57,734 bases of DNA from NCBI GenBank assembly GCA_023565505.1, contig JAIMBI010000022.1, positions 1 through 57,734 of the forward strand. The letters run 5' to 3'. The notes beneath the pieces are model-generated. The model had not been told where the DNA came from. It saw nothing but the letters and a program-made list of their open reading frames with translations, and did no database searches. Positions 25,200 to 33,460 of the stretch are shown in pieces. The position numbers were made by a program, and so were the translations under genes. Position 1 is the first letter of the stretch; each line of letters begins with the position of its first letter. Source of the stretch: Actinomycetes bacterium. GTDB taxonomy: Bacteria; Bacillota; Sulfobacillia; Sulfobacillales; JAIMBI01.

Positions 25200-26012
25200 T
25201 CACCACTGGGCCCGTGGGTCCAACCGGACAACCGTCGCCATCGTGTCGACCAACGAGGCCCCGTAGGGACTGTGGACGCCGCGCCGCCCGTTGTAGCGCG
25301 GGGCCGGTACCTCCCAGGCAGGCAATCCCGCCGCCTCGAGCACCGGTACCGCCGCCGCCTCCCAGGCGGCGCGCAGGCCGTCCGGGTCGGCCATCAGTCC
25401 GAACCGCTCCCAGGCGGGCGCCCACCCCCCGGTATCCCACAAGTCGCCGGCTAATTCGGCCACCCTCTGCCCGGCTTGGATCAACCGGGCCCGGGCTTCG
25501 GCGTCGTGTCCGGCCAGGCGTCGGATCCACATCGTGTGATGGGCCAGGTGGTATCGCTCCTCGCGCAGGATCTTGACGGCCAGCTCGGCCAGGGGTCGAT
25601 GACTGGAGGCGCGCAGCCGCTCGAGCCGAACCTGCTCGAAGGTGTCGTACGCGAAGTGACGCAGCAGCGCGAATGCCCAGTCGAAGTGCGGTTCGTCCCA
25701 GTACTCGCCCTCGCCGTTGGGCCACTCCAGCAGAACGCTGTGCCGGCGCTCCGCAATCGGGCGGAGCAGGGCCAGGTCGTCCCGCGGCCCGAACCCGAGC
25801 TCCTCCAGCAGCCCGAAGTACATGGCCGCATGCCCGAGTTCGTCCTGGGCGATGGAGGCGAAGGCGACGTCCTCCTCGACATGGGGATGCAGGCCGAGCC
25901 ACTCGCTCGCCCGCTGGGCGACGACCAAGTCGTCGTCGGCCAACTGCCACAGCAGCGCCGCCAAGGCGGCCCGCCGGTCCTCGCGCTCCGGTTCCGTCGC
26001 CTGCGGAAGCAT
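25200..26012 (-). CDS. paaC: phenylacetyl-CoA 1,2-epoxidase structural subunit PaaC
   Basis: 270 aa; ATG with GGGGGAGGGG upstream. Ferritin-like four-helix protein with the PaaC signatures LADDDLVVAQRASEWLG, AQDELGHA, HFDWAFALLRHFAYDTFE and LREERYHLAHH. In the E. coli complex PaaC is the non-catalytic partner of PaaA; the pair forms the core of the oxygenase. Lies 19 nt after paaB and 29 nt before paaD. Confidence 0.95.
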   Translation of the reverse strand: MLPQATEPEREDRRAALAALLWQLADDDLVVAQRASEWLGLHPHVEEDVAFASIAQDELGHAAMYFGLLEELGFGPRDDLALLRPIAERRHSVLLEWPNGEGEYWDEPHFDWAFALLRHFAYDTFEQVRLERLRASSHRPLAELAVKILREERYHLAHHTMWIRRLAGHDAEARARLIQAGQRVAELAGDLWDTGGWAPAWERFGLMADPDGLRAAWEAAAVPVLEAAGLPAWEVPAPRYNGRRGVHSPYGASLVDTMATVVRLDPRAQW

Positions 26013-26031
26013 CGGACGCCCCTCCCCCGCG

Positions 26032-26364
26032 TCAGATCATCGTCTCCGGCGTGATGGCGTCCTGTTGGTAGCGCCGCCACTTGCCGACCAGGTCACGATA
26101 GGCGCCGACGTCCCGGTACGGCTTGGGCAGCCGGAACAGTTGGTCGGGATCGTCCGGGGGATTCGCCGTGATGGCGTCCCGCGGCACCACCCAGATGCCG
26201 AAGATGGGCCGGCGCCGGAGAAAGTTCTCCCGCGCCAGGATGAGCGCCATGTCCGCCGAGTCGGCGACGACGCTGAACTGATGCTCGTAGGCGCCCCCTT
26301 CGACGGTCTGGGCGAAGACCTCGTACACGGACGCCCGTACCGGCGGCGACTCGTGGGCTTGCAC
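26032..26364 (-). CDS. paaB: phenylacetyl-CoA 1,2-epoxidase subunit PaaB
   Basis: 110 aa; GTG with GGGAGGA ~10 nt upstream. Family features are YEVFAQTVEGGAYEHQFSV, LILARENFLRRRPIFGIWVV and the C-terminal YRDLVGKWRRYQQ. PaaB bridges PaaAC heterodimers in the full complex. It is placed between paaA (28 nt) and paaC (19 nt), the canonical order. Confidence 0.95.
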   Translation of the reverse strand: MQAHESPPVRASVYEVFAQTVEGGAYEHQFSVVADSADMALILARENFLRRRPIFGIWVVPRDAITANPPDDPDQLFRLPKPYRDVGAYRDLVGKWRRYQQDAITPETMI

Positions 26365-26392
26365 GATTCTCGTCCTCCCTGGGCTTGTCGCG

Positions 26393-27334
26393 TCACGGCG
26401 CCGAGGCGACGGGTTCGAAAAACGCGCGTCGGACCCAGGCGCCTTCCTCGTACGTCAGGCGCCGGAGCCGGAGCCGCTCCATCGACTTCGGGCCCCGGTT
26501 GTGGATGACCGCGTACCACAGCTGCCAGTCGGGCTGCTGGTAGGTCCACCAGCCAGTCTGGGGATCCTGGGTCAGCGTCGGGTCCGGAATGCGGAAGCCG
26601 AGCGCCCGGATCCGGGGCACGTACTTGGTCAGGAAGCGCTGGCGCAGTTCCTCGTTGGACTTGAACCGGATTCGGAAGCGCAGGTTGGGCGCTTGGTGGC
26701 TTGACAGCGGATGGCCTTCCGGCGGCCCGAAGAACATGAGGAGGGCCGGCCACCAGCGGTTCAAGGCGTCCTGGAACATCGCCCGTTGGGCGGGAGTCCC
26801 TTCCGCCAGCGCCATGCAGATGCTCTCGCCGTGTTGGATGTGGAACGCTTCCTCCTCCACGATGCGACGCAGGGCGCGCGTGTACGGGGCGTAGGAGCCG
26901 GCGAGGAGCATCCCCTGGGTGATGATAGCCGCGCCGTCCACGAGCCAGGCGATGAGACCGGCGTCGGCCCACGTCGGCGTCGGCATGTGGAAGACGTTGT
27001 GGTACTTCTGGCGCCCCGAGAAGAGGTCCTGGAACAGGTCCTCCCGGGTGCGGCCCCACGGACGCATCAGGTCCTCCACCACGCGCAGCAACAGCTGCCC
27101 GTGCCCCGCCTCGTCCTGCACCTTGGCCATGATGGCCAGCTTGCGCTTGAGCGTCGGTGCCCGGGGTACCCACTCCTTCTCGGGCAGCGTGCCCATGATC
27201 TCGCTGACGGCATGCAGACTGATCAAGCGGACCAATTCGGCCCGATAGTCCGGCGGCATCCAGTCGTCGGCCTCCACCTTGGCGCCGGCGTCCAGTCGGG
27301 CCAGGAATTCGGCCCGGCGTTCCTCGACGTCCAT
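26393..27334 (-). CDS. paaA: phenylacetyl-CoA 1,2-epoxidase catalytic subunit PaaA
   Basis: 313 aa, normal length, ATG after a G-rich site. The diiron ligands are visible in KVQDEAGHGQ and EEEAFHIQHGE, and LPEKEWVPRAPTLKRKL and SGRQKYHNVFHMPTPTWAD are family landmarks. PaaA inserts one oxygen atom into the ring of phenylacetyl-CoA, giving the 1,2-epoxide, the first committed step after CoA activation. It leads paaABCD. The electron-donating reductase paaE, the ligase paaK and the ring-opening genes are not next to it, so they must be elsewhere or replaced. Confidence 0.96.
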   Translation of the reverse strand: MDVEERRAEFLARLDAGAKVEADDWMPPDYRAELVRLISLHAVSEIMGTLPEKEWVPRAPTLKRKLAIMAKVQDEAGHGQLLLRVVEDLMRPWGRTREDLFQDLFSGRQKYHNVFHMPTPTWADAGLIAWLVDGAAIITQGMLLAGSYAPYTRALRRIVEEEAFHIQHGESICMALAEGTPAQRAMFQDALNRWWPALLMFFGPPEGHPLSSHQAPNLRFRIRFKSNEELRQRFLTKYVPRIRALGFRIPDPTLTQDPQTGWWTYQQPDWQLWYAVIHNRGPKSMERLRLRRLTYEEGAWVRRAFFEPVASAP

Positions 27335-27442
27335 ATCCCCACCCCCTGCGGCCGCCCGTCAGCATGAGCGTACGGTCCACCCGTCCCCACGCGGAGGGAC
27401 CTTTGGTCCCTCGCCCGGGGCCCGAACGGCCCTTTGTCGCGG

Positions 27443-28477
27443 TTAGGCGGTCCGGGCTGTCTCCGGGCGCTCGGGACAGTTCGGATCCTCCGCCCAGGGG
27501 TTGCGGCTCACAGCGTACGCGCGGGCCCGCGACCCGCCGCAGACCGCCCGGAAGGCACAGGCCCCGCACCGCCCCTCGAGCCGCGCGGGGTCGCGCAGCC
27601 CGACGAACAGCGGGCTCTCGCGGTACAGACGCACGACCGAGGTGTCCCGCACATTGCCGACCGAAAGGGGGAGGTACCCGCTGGGATGGACCTCTCCCGC
27701 CCAGTTGATGAACAGCATGCCCTGGGCTTCCCGCATGGCGGGACGGCCGGGACCGTCGAGCGCCCGGCGCCCGTCGGTCACCCGACGAAACTGGGGCGCG
27801 CCCACCGCGGTGACACGGAATGCGACCTGGCGCCGGTATTCGGCCAACCATCGCAACCAAGCCTCCTGGGCCGCGGCGTCGAGCATCTCCGAGCGCCCGG
27901 CCCGTCCGGTCGGGATGACGAAGAACACCTCCCAACTCCGGGCGCCCAGGGCAGGGACCAACTCGCCCACCTCCGGCAGGGTGGGGGCGGTCAGGGGGGC
28001 CACGGCGGTGTTGATCTGCAGGTGGAGGCCGCTCGCCCGCACGGCCCGGGCGATCGCCAGGGTCGCCGCGAACGTGCCCGGCACGCCTCGGTAGCGGTCG
28101 TGCACCTGGGGGTTCGGTCCGTCCAGGCTGAGGGAAACGGCCCGGACGCCCAGCCCCGCCCACGCCGCGACCACCTCGGCGGTCAGGCGCGGCGTCACAC
28201 TCGGCGCCATGGCGACGGCAAACCCGCGCCCGACGGCCGCCCGGATGATGCCCGACAGATCCTCCCGTTCCAACGGGTCGCCGCCGGTGAGGATCAACGT
28301 GGGCCGGGGGGCGAAGGTCTGCATGTCCTCCAGCACGCGCTCAATCTCCCCGAGGTCAAGCTCCCCCGGTTCGCGACGCCGGATCGCCCGCGCCCGGCAA
28401 TGCCGACAGTGCAGCGCGCAGGCGCGGGTGAGTTCCCACATCACCAGGTGCGGGGCACGGTCCCATGGGTTCACCAC
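27443..28477 (-). CDS. radical SAM/SPASM domain protein (AhbD/NirJ-like, TIGR04053-like)
   Basis: 344 aa from the GTG at 28477, 7 nt after GGGAGG; GTG 28474 and TTG 28480 are in frame. The radical SAM cluster motif is CALHCRHCR (C-x3-C-x2-C). The SAM-binding GGDPL follows, then PSV and SLSLDGPNPQVHD. The C-terminal SPASM-like cysteines are CGACAFRAVC, GGSRARAYAV and DPNC, as in heme-pathway enzymes NirJ and AhbD and their relatives. It may modify a porphyrin or a peptide; no peptide precursor gene is seen beside it. It lies 108 nt upstream of paaA on the same strand. Confidence 0.85.
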   Translation of the reverse strand: MVNPWDRAPHLVMWELTRACALHCRHCRARAIRRREPGELDLGEIERVLEDMQTFAPRPTLILTGGDPLEREDLSGIIRAAVGRGFAVAMAPSVTPRLTAEVVAAWAGLGVRAVSLSLDGPNPQVHDRYRGVPGTFAATLAIARAVRASGLHLQINTAVAPLTAPTLPEVGELVPALGARSWEVFFVIPTGRAGRSEMLDAAAQEAWLRWLAEYRRQVAFRVTAVGAPQFRRVTDGRRALDGPGRPAMREAQGMLFINWAGEVHPSGYLPLSVGNVRDTSVVRLYRESPLFVGLRDPARLEGRCGACAFRAVCGGSRARAYAVSRNPWAEDPNCPERPETARTA

Positions 28478-28799
28478 CAAGCCACCTCCCGGTCCGCGGC
28501 GGACCCGTCGAAGCCATCGGCTGCGCTTACCAGTGGACCACAGCGCGCCCCGTCCGCCCTCGGACTCCCGTCGCGTCCGCCACGGCCCGAACGGCCCAAG
28601 CCGCGGCCACCGGCGTCTTTCGGCGCCGGCGGCGGGACGGGCCTGAGGTCGCGGTGCCGGGGCCGGCCGCCCGCACCGCGGGTCGCGCCGCGCTCCAAGG
28701 CGCAACCTAAGCCCGAACGCGGCGGGCGGGACCGACCGGCGAGCAGGAGTTGCCCCAGGCCGGGCGAAATGTCTCTTCCGTAGCGGGAGGGGTCGAAGC
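28478..28799. other. divergent intergenic region, no gene seen
   Basis: 322 bp between the leftward radical SAM/paa group and the rightward flavoprotein. No supported frame. It holds the ribosome binding sites of both genes at its ends (GGGAGG for the left one, GGGAGGGG at ~28786 for the right one). Confidence 0.4.
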
Positions 28800-30128
28800 G
28801 TGCACATCGTGGTTCTCGGCGGCGGACCGGCCGGTCTCGCCGCAGCGACCGAAGCCCTCCAGGCGGGACATGCGGTCACCGTGGTGGATCCGGGTGACCC
28901 GGGCGGCAACGCCCTATACCACAGCCTGGTCCCGAGCAAGGTGCTCATTGAACGGGCCGCCGCCGGCACGCCGGGGGGCGCCTTTGCCTGGACCGGATGG
29001 ATGGCCCGCCAGCGCGAGGTCGTCGCGGCGGTGGCGGCTCAGGCCCGGGCGGAGCTGGAAGGGGCCCGCCTGGTGCGGGGCACCGCCCACTTGGTACGGC
29101 AACGGGGGCGCGTGGCGGCGCAGGTCGACGGGACCGCGTTGCCCGCCGACGGGATCATCGTCGCGACGGGGTCGCAGCAGGTGCTGGTGCCGGGACTGGC
29201 GCCGGACGGCAGCCGGGTACTCCTGCCGCGCGCCTTCGCCACCCTGAAGGCCCCTCCCACCGCGCTCGCCGTGGTGGGCGCCGGCCCCACCGGTCTCGAA
29301 GCGGCGGCGCTGTTCGCCCGGGCGGGGAGCCGGGTCTCCCTCTTCACGCCGCACGCGCGGCTGCTCCCGGACTGGGCCTGGGAGGTTTCGGCAGGACTCC
29401 AGGCCCTGTTCCGCCACCTCGGCGTCGACGTCTTCTACGGGCAGCGCATCGAGCGGCTGGAGGCCGACGGCACGCTGGTGCGCCTTCACACGGCCGCCGG
29501 CGCCGTGTTCACCACGCCCGCGGTCTTCCTGGCCACGGGACGGCGGCCGACTGTCCCCCGGGAGGAATACGCCGACGCCGGGCTCGCCGTGGACGCGGCG
29601 GGCTTCCTGGCGACGGACGCCGTCGGGCGCACGAATGTGGAGGGGGTCTTCGCCGCGGGCGACGCCGCCGGCATGCCGCTCCTCGCCAACAAGGCGCGTT
29701 GGCAGGGGCGGATGGCGGCCCGCACCGCCCTGGGGCAGGTATCCGACCCGATCCGACCGCCGGCGTTTGTCGAAGCGGTGTACACGCACCCCGACGCCGC
29801 GCGGGTCGGCGCGACGCCGGGACGGGGGCTTCCGCGCGGCGCCGCCGTCTGGCTCGCCCGGCCCCGGTCCCTCACCTACCGGCTGGCTCTGGAGGCCCTT
29901 CCGGACGTGCCGGCGGTCGCGCTGGTCTATGCAGACGGGCCGGATGGCCCCGTCCGGGGTGCCGAGGCCTTCGGACCCCGGGCTGCGGACCTCCTGGCCC
30001 CCGTGGCGCTGGCCGTCGCCGCGGGGCTTCCGGTGTCACGGCTCCGCGACCTCCCGGCGGCCACGCCCACCGTCGCCGAGTGGCTCGCGGACCTCGTCCC
30101 CGTGCCGTCGCCTCAGGCACCCGTCTGA
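28800..30128 (+). CDS. lipoamide-dehydrogenase-like flavoprotein lacking the redox disulfide
   Basis: 442 aa; GTG with GGGAGGGG ~8 nt upstream. FAD site VVLGGGPAGLAAA, NAD(P)H site AVVGAGPTGLEAAALFARAG, and the second FAD motif NVEGVFAAGDAAG, as in dihydrolipoamide dehydrogenase. The active-site segment normally reads GGTCLNVGCIPSK. Here it is GGNALYHSLVPSK, so both cysteines are gone (Ala38, Leu43). The C-terminal HPT-x-x-E motif is TPTVAE, so the catalytic His is also lost. It cannot reduce disulfides; an NAD(P)H:quinone or other small-molecule reductase role is likelier. Its last 16 bp overlap the converging glycosylase gene. Confidence 0.85.
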   Translation: MHIVVLGGGPAGLAAATEALQAGHAVTVVDPGDPGGNALYHSLVPSKVLIERAAAGTPGGAFAWTGWMARQREVVAAVAAQARAELEGARLVRGTAHLVRQRGRVAAQVDGTALPADGIIVATGSQQVLVPGLAPDGSRVLLPRAFATLKAPPTALAVVGAGPTGLEAAALFARAGSRVSLFTPHARLLPDWAWEVSAGLQALFRHLGVDVFYGQRIERLEADGTLVRLHTAAGAVFTTPAVFLATGRRPTVPREEYADAGLAVDAAGFLATDAVGRTNVEGVFAAGDAAGMPLLANKARWQGRMAARTALGQVSDPIRPPAFVEAVYTHPDAARVGATPGRGLPRGAAVWLARPRSLTYRLALEALPDVPAVALVYADGPDGPVRGAEAFGPRAADLLAPVALAVAAGLPVSRLRDLPAATPTVAEWLADLVPVPSPQAPV

Positions 30129-30985
30129 CGGTGATACCAGCGGTCGAACCACAGATAGAACGCCACCACGCTGTGCCACGGGGCCCACGGAGCCAGCGCG
30201 GCGCGTAGCTCCTGCTCCCCCACCGTCCGACCGCGCCCCGCGAGTTCGGCCCAACGGCGGCGGAGCGCCACGTCCTGGGCGGGCAAGGCGCCCGGGTGAC
30301 CCAGCACGCGCGCCAGAACATACTCCGCGGTCCACCGCCCGACACCCCACAAGGCGGTCAGCTCGACCAACGCAGACGCGAGCGGGGCCTCGGCAAGGCC
30401 CCGGGGATCCCATCCGTCCGCCAGCCGCGCGGCCAATTCCACCAAGGCCCGGGCTTTCGCCCCGCTCAGGCCGAGGCCGCGGAGCCTGTCGGGGGACGCC
30501 TGGCCCAGCACCGCGGGCGGCGGAAAGCGGAATCCGCCCCGCCAGGGGGTGCCGAACGCTTCGGCCACCCGCGCCTTGAGGCGAGCGGCCAGACCCACGG
30601 TGATTTGCTGCCCGAGGATGGCCCAGGCGAAACCCTCGAACACATCGGGGAAGAGTACCGGCCTGAGGCCGCGCCAGCGTCGGACCAGCGCGGCAACCGG
30701 GTCGTCCGGGGACCACGCCTCCACCCGGTCCCAGAGCTCCGCGACGGGCGCGGCCAGCCCCAGCACCCGACGTCCCTGTGCAACATCGCCGAACACACGA
30801 ATCCCGCGCCCGTCGGGTTCCACCCGGAGGCCCACCTCGGCGGGGCGCCCGCCGTCCCAGTACGCCAGCCACACCGTGCCGTCGGCCGCCGGGCGGGCTC
30901 CGTAGGCCACGAACGTCCCCAGGAAGGCCACGGCCTCCGGCCATCGGCCGTCCTCGCGGATCGACGTGCCGTCATCCCCGGGCAT
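30113..30985 (-). CDS. DNA-3-methyladenine glycosylase II (AlkA-like, HhH-GPD)
   Basis: 290 aa. N-terminal TBP-like domain, then the HhH-GPD core: FAWAILGQQITVGLAARLK, LSGAKARAL, and the hairpin LTALWGVGRWTAEYVL followed by the catalytic Asp in LPAQDVALRRR. It removes alkylated bases such as 3-methyladenine in base-excision repair. No C-terminal FCL cysteine cluster, so it is not an EndoIII-type enzyme. Its start overlaps the end of the DUF488 gene by 14 bp; the two are probably co-transcribed. It converges on the flavoprotein gene. Confidence 0.92.
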   Translation of the reverse strand: MPGDDGTSIREDGRWPEAVAFLGTFVAYGARPAADGTVWLAYWDGGRPAEVGLRVEPDGRGIRVFGDVAQGRRVLGLAAPVAELWDRVEAWSPDDPVAALVRRWRGLRPVLFPDVFEGFAWAILGQQITVGLAARLKARVAEAFGTPWRGGFRFPPPAVLGQASPDRLRGLGLSGAKARALVELAARLADGWDPRGLAEAPLASALVELTALWGVGRWTAEYVLARVLGHPGALPAQDVALRRRWAELAGRGRTVGEQELRAALAPWAPWHSVVAFYLWFDRWYHRQTGA

Positions 30986-31334
30986 CGTCGCGGAGGGCTT
31001 CCAACAACACCGGGATTTGGCTGCGCGCAGGATCCCGCCCGGCCGTCAACAACCGGACCGGGCGGTCCGACGCCCAGGCCCGGATACGATCCAGCGCGGC
31101 CCGTCGGACCGGATCGTCCAGCTCCCGGCGGTATCGCTCCCGGAATTCCGCCCACGCCTCGGGATGAGCGTGGTACCAGCGGCGCAACGGGGAACTGGGG
31201 GCGACGTCCGGCAGCCAGACATCCCACAACCCCGCGTCCTTGCGGACACCGCGGGGCCACAGGCGATCCACCAGCACCCGCCAGACGCCCGGCGGGCTCG
31301 GTTCTCCCACCCGACCCATCTCGACCGGATGCAC
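30972..31334 (-). CDS. DUF488 (YeaO-like) protein
   Basis: 120 aa from the GTG at 31334, with AGGAGGAGG 6 nt upstream. The family landmarks are VLVDRLWPRGVRKD, LWDVWLPDVAPSSPLRRWYH, FRERYRRELDD and RLLTAGRDP. DUF488 proteins are small, widespread and of unknown biochemical function; structures show a Rossmann-like fold. Upstream member of a two-gene unit with the AlkA-like glycosylase, which hints at a link to alkylation stress. Confidence 0.88.
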   Translation of the reverse strand: MHPVEMGRVGEPSPPGVWRVLVDRLWPRGVRKDAGLWDVWLPDVAPSSPLRRWYHAHPEAWAEFRERYRRELDDPVRRAALDRIRAWASDRPVRLLTAGRDPARSQIPVLLEALRDDARG

Positions 31335-31844
31335 GACGACCTCCTCCTTCTGACTCGCTTGGGTGCGCGGTTCACGTTGGGCGCGCACGCGTCGACCGGG
31401 TCCGGAACGGGACCACCGCCGCCGTCCAGAACAGCCCCGGCAGGCGGTCCGGTGCGCCACGCCAAAACAGCCTTGGCGTGGTGCGTCGGCCACTCCCGGC
31501 CATCGGTCGCGCCGGGACCGCCCCCCGCACGCCGTCGCCCCCGGAACGGATCCCGGGCGGCGGCCGGCTGTCCGGCCCCGCGGTGCCTTCCTCGGGGTCC
31601 AGCATAACAGCCGACGCGGGTCGCGGGGACGCCCATGCCCGCGGTGTCGGCCGCACCGGTTCCCCGGCCCCGCCCTCACGGCGTGACAGGGGTCATCCAC
31701 CCGACGCGGACTGCCCGGAGGGGCGCCCGACGCGAACCCCCGTTTTGTGCTACGCTCACCCCGACACCCGGCCGCGCCGCATCCGCGGCCGCGTATCACG
31801 CCGCCCGCACCGTACGGGCCCGGGCGACCCCAGGGAGGTGCATC
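31335..31844. other. divergent intergenic region, no gene seen
   Basis: 510 bp between the DUF488 and OsmC genes. No frame has a ribosome binding site or family motif. The right half holds a promoter candidate and the OsmC ribosome binding site (GGGAGGTG). Confidence 0.4.
31748..31756 (+). promoter_or_regulatory. candidate extended -10 of the OsmC gene
   Basis: TGCTACGCT (TGn plus TACGCT) lies 88 nt upstream of the OsmC start. A near-identical TGCTACACT occurs before the enoyl-CoA hydratase gene. No -35 match. Confidence 0.3.
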
Positions 31845-32288
31845 ATGGCCGACTTGACGTTCACCATCGCCGCCGCATGGGCGGGAACAGGACCGGAGGG
31901 CGAGGGAGCCATCCGGGCCGGCGACCAGCAGATCCGCTACAGCGCTCCCGCCTCCATGGGCGGCAAGGGCGTGGGCACGAACCCAGAGGAGCTCCTGCTC
32001 TCCGCCGTCACGGCATGCTACAGCGCCACGTTGTACCGGGTCCTTACTTCGCGCCGGCTCCCCGTGGCGCGGTTGGCCCTCCGGGCGGATGGGCTTGTGG
32101 AAAACTATCCCGACGCGGCTCGCTTCAGTCGGATCGTGGTCCATCCCACCGTCGAGGGCGGGGACCCCGCACGCACGGTGGAATACGAGGCGGCCGCCCA
32201 CCGCGCGCGCGACCTGTGCTTCATCGGCCGCACGGTGCGTGATTCGCTGGACTATGCCGTCGGAACGGTGGACGTCCGCCCCGCCTGA
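31845..32288 (+). CDS. OsmC/Ohr family peroxiredoxin
   Basis: 147 aa; ATG with GGGAGGTG 4 nt upstream. The two family cysteines are present: the peroxidatic one in AVTACYSATL and the resolving one in RDLCFIG. TNPEELLLSAVTACY is the hallmark segment. Closest to the YmaD/SACOL1771-type OsmC subfamily that reduces organic hydroperoxides. Cytoplasmic. Stands alone between AlkA/DUF488 and the enoyl-CoA hydratase gene; with its AlkA neighbour it may form a small stress locus. Confidence 0.88.
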   Translation: MADLTFTIAAAWAGTGPEGEGAIRAGDQQIRYSAPASMGGKGVGTNPEELLLSAVTACYSATLYRVLTSRRLPVARLALRADGLVENYPDAARFSRIVVHPTVEGGDPARTVEYEAAAHRARDLCFIGRTVRDSLDYAVGTVDVRPA

Positions 32289-32396
32289 TCCGTCCACCCC
32301 AGGGCGGGCCGCCCCGGCCCCGGGCCCGTCCCTGCATGGGCCCTCCATGGGTTTCCGCTGCGCGAGACAGAGCGCCCCCGGCGGAGACGGGGGTGA

Positions 32397-32405
32397 TGCT
32401 ACACT
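32397..32405 (+). promoter_or_regulatory. candidate extended -10 of the enoyl-CoA hydratase gene
   Basis: TGCTACACT (TGn plus TACACT) lies 88 nt upstream of the ATG, the same distance as the sister motif before the OsmC gene. No convincing -35. Confidence 0.35.
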
Positions 32406-32493
32406 CTCTTTGTCGGGATTCTCTGCCAAGTCGTGCGACGCGTCCGGGTCTGCTCCGCCGGGGCGGCCCGGCACACCAAAGGAGCCTGGAGCG

Positions 32494-33333
32494 ATGGCCA
32501 CCTACCAAGACATTGTGGTCGAACGCCGCGGACCCACCGCCCTCGTGACCCTGAACCGCCCGGAGCGCATGAACGCCTACACGCCGCGGATGGGTGCCGA
32601 ACTGCGGGATGCGTTCTGGCACTGCGACCAGGACGACGACATCCGCGCGATCGTCGTGACCGGGGCCGGACGCGCCTTTTGTGCCGGTGCGGAGCTCAAC
32701 CGGGAGGGCACGACGTTCCGGCCCGAGACCCGCGCCGCCCGCCAGGCCGAGCTCGCCTCGGAGGCGTTCCGGTCCTGCCATCCCATCGCCGTCCGCAAAC
32801 CCATCATCGCAGCCATCAACGGCGCCGCCGTGGGAGTCGGGCTGACCATGCCGCTGCAATGGGACATCCGCCTCGTCGCCGAAGACGCCAAGCTGGGATT
32901 CGTGTTCGTGCGCCGCGGCTTGGTTCCGGAACTCGGATCCCAATGGATCCTGCCGCGCCTCATCGGGTTTTCCCGGGCGGCGGAGCTGATGCTGACCGGC
33001 CGTCTCTTCACGGGGCAGGAAGCCGCCGCCATGGGGCTCGCCAGCCGGGCCCTGCCGGCTGCGGAGGTCCTGCCGGCCGCGCTCGACCTGGCGGCGGAGA
33101 TGGCACGGGAGTGTGCCCCTGTGGCCGTGGCCTTGGTCAAACGCCAACTGTGGGCCCATCTGGCCCAGTCGTCCTTCGCCGCCGCGGATGCCACCGAAGC
33201 CCGTTGGTTCGCGTGGTCCGGCGCCCAACCCGACGCCACCGAAGGCGTTCGGGCCTTCATGGAAAAGCGGCCCCCGGCCTGGTCGGGGTCCCCGAGCCGG
33301 GACCTGCCGCCCGACGTCCCTTCCCTTCTCTGA
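32494..33333 (+). CDS. enoyl-CoA hydratase/isomerase (crotonase) family protein
   Basis: 279 aa; ATG with AAAGGAG ~10 nt upstream. Crotonase landmarks: VTLNRPERMNAYTPRM, oxyanion segment GAGRAFCAGAELN, and AAINGAAVGVGLTMPLQWDIRLV. In place of the hydratase Glu pair I see FVRRGLVPELGSQWILPRLIG, with one Glu (PELGS), the isomerase/hydratase second site. It hydrates or isomerises an enoyl-CoA in fatty acid or aromatic CoA degradation. Given paaABCD 5 kb away, a PaaG/PaaF-like role is possible but not specific. Confidence 0.9.
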   Translation: MATYQDIVVERRGPTALVTLNRPERMNAYTPRMGAELRDAFWHCDQDDDIRAIVVTGAGRAFCAGAELNREGTTFRPETRAARQAELASEAFRSCHPIAVRKPIIAAINGAAVGVGLTMPLQWDIRLVAEDAKLGFVFVRRGLVPELGSQWILPRLIGFSRAAELMLTGRLFTGQEAAAMGLASRALPAAEVLPAALDLAAEMARECAPVAVALVKRQLWAHLAQSSFAAADATEARWFAWSGAQPDATEGVRAFMEKRPPAWSGSPSRDLPPDVPSLL

Positions 33334-33395
33334 AATATCGCCCCGGTCACGCGGAAGCCCCCCGGGCTCCCGCCTCCTGCTCCTCGGCCCCTTTT

Positions 33396-33419
33396 GTGTC
33401 ATGACTATTGTCATGACAC
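33396..33419. promoter_or_regulatory. perfect inverted repeat operator upstream of nadCBA
   Basis: GTGTCATGAC, spacer TATT, GTCATGACAC: a perfect 10-bp inverted repeat. It overlaps the -35 of the nadC promoter and lies 41 nt before the start codon, the position of a repressor site. The regulator is not in the window; NiaR or NrtR types control NAD genes in Firmicutes, but I cannot match this sequence to their consensus. Confidence 0.7.
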
Positions 33420-33436
33420 CTCCCTTCTGGCACAAT
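33408..33436 (+). promoter_or_regulatory. nadCBA promoter
   Basis: TTGTCA (33408-33413), 17-bp spacer, CACAAT (33431-33436) preceded by TG (extended -10). The -35 lies inside the inverted repeat, so a bound repressor would block RNA polymerase. Confidence 0.6.
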
Positions 33437-33460
33437 CGTCCCCACAAAGGAGGCGGGGCC

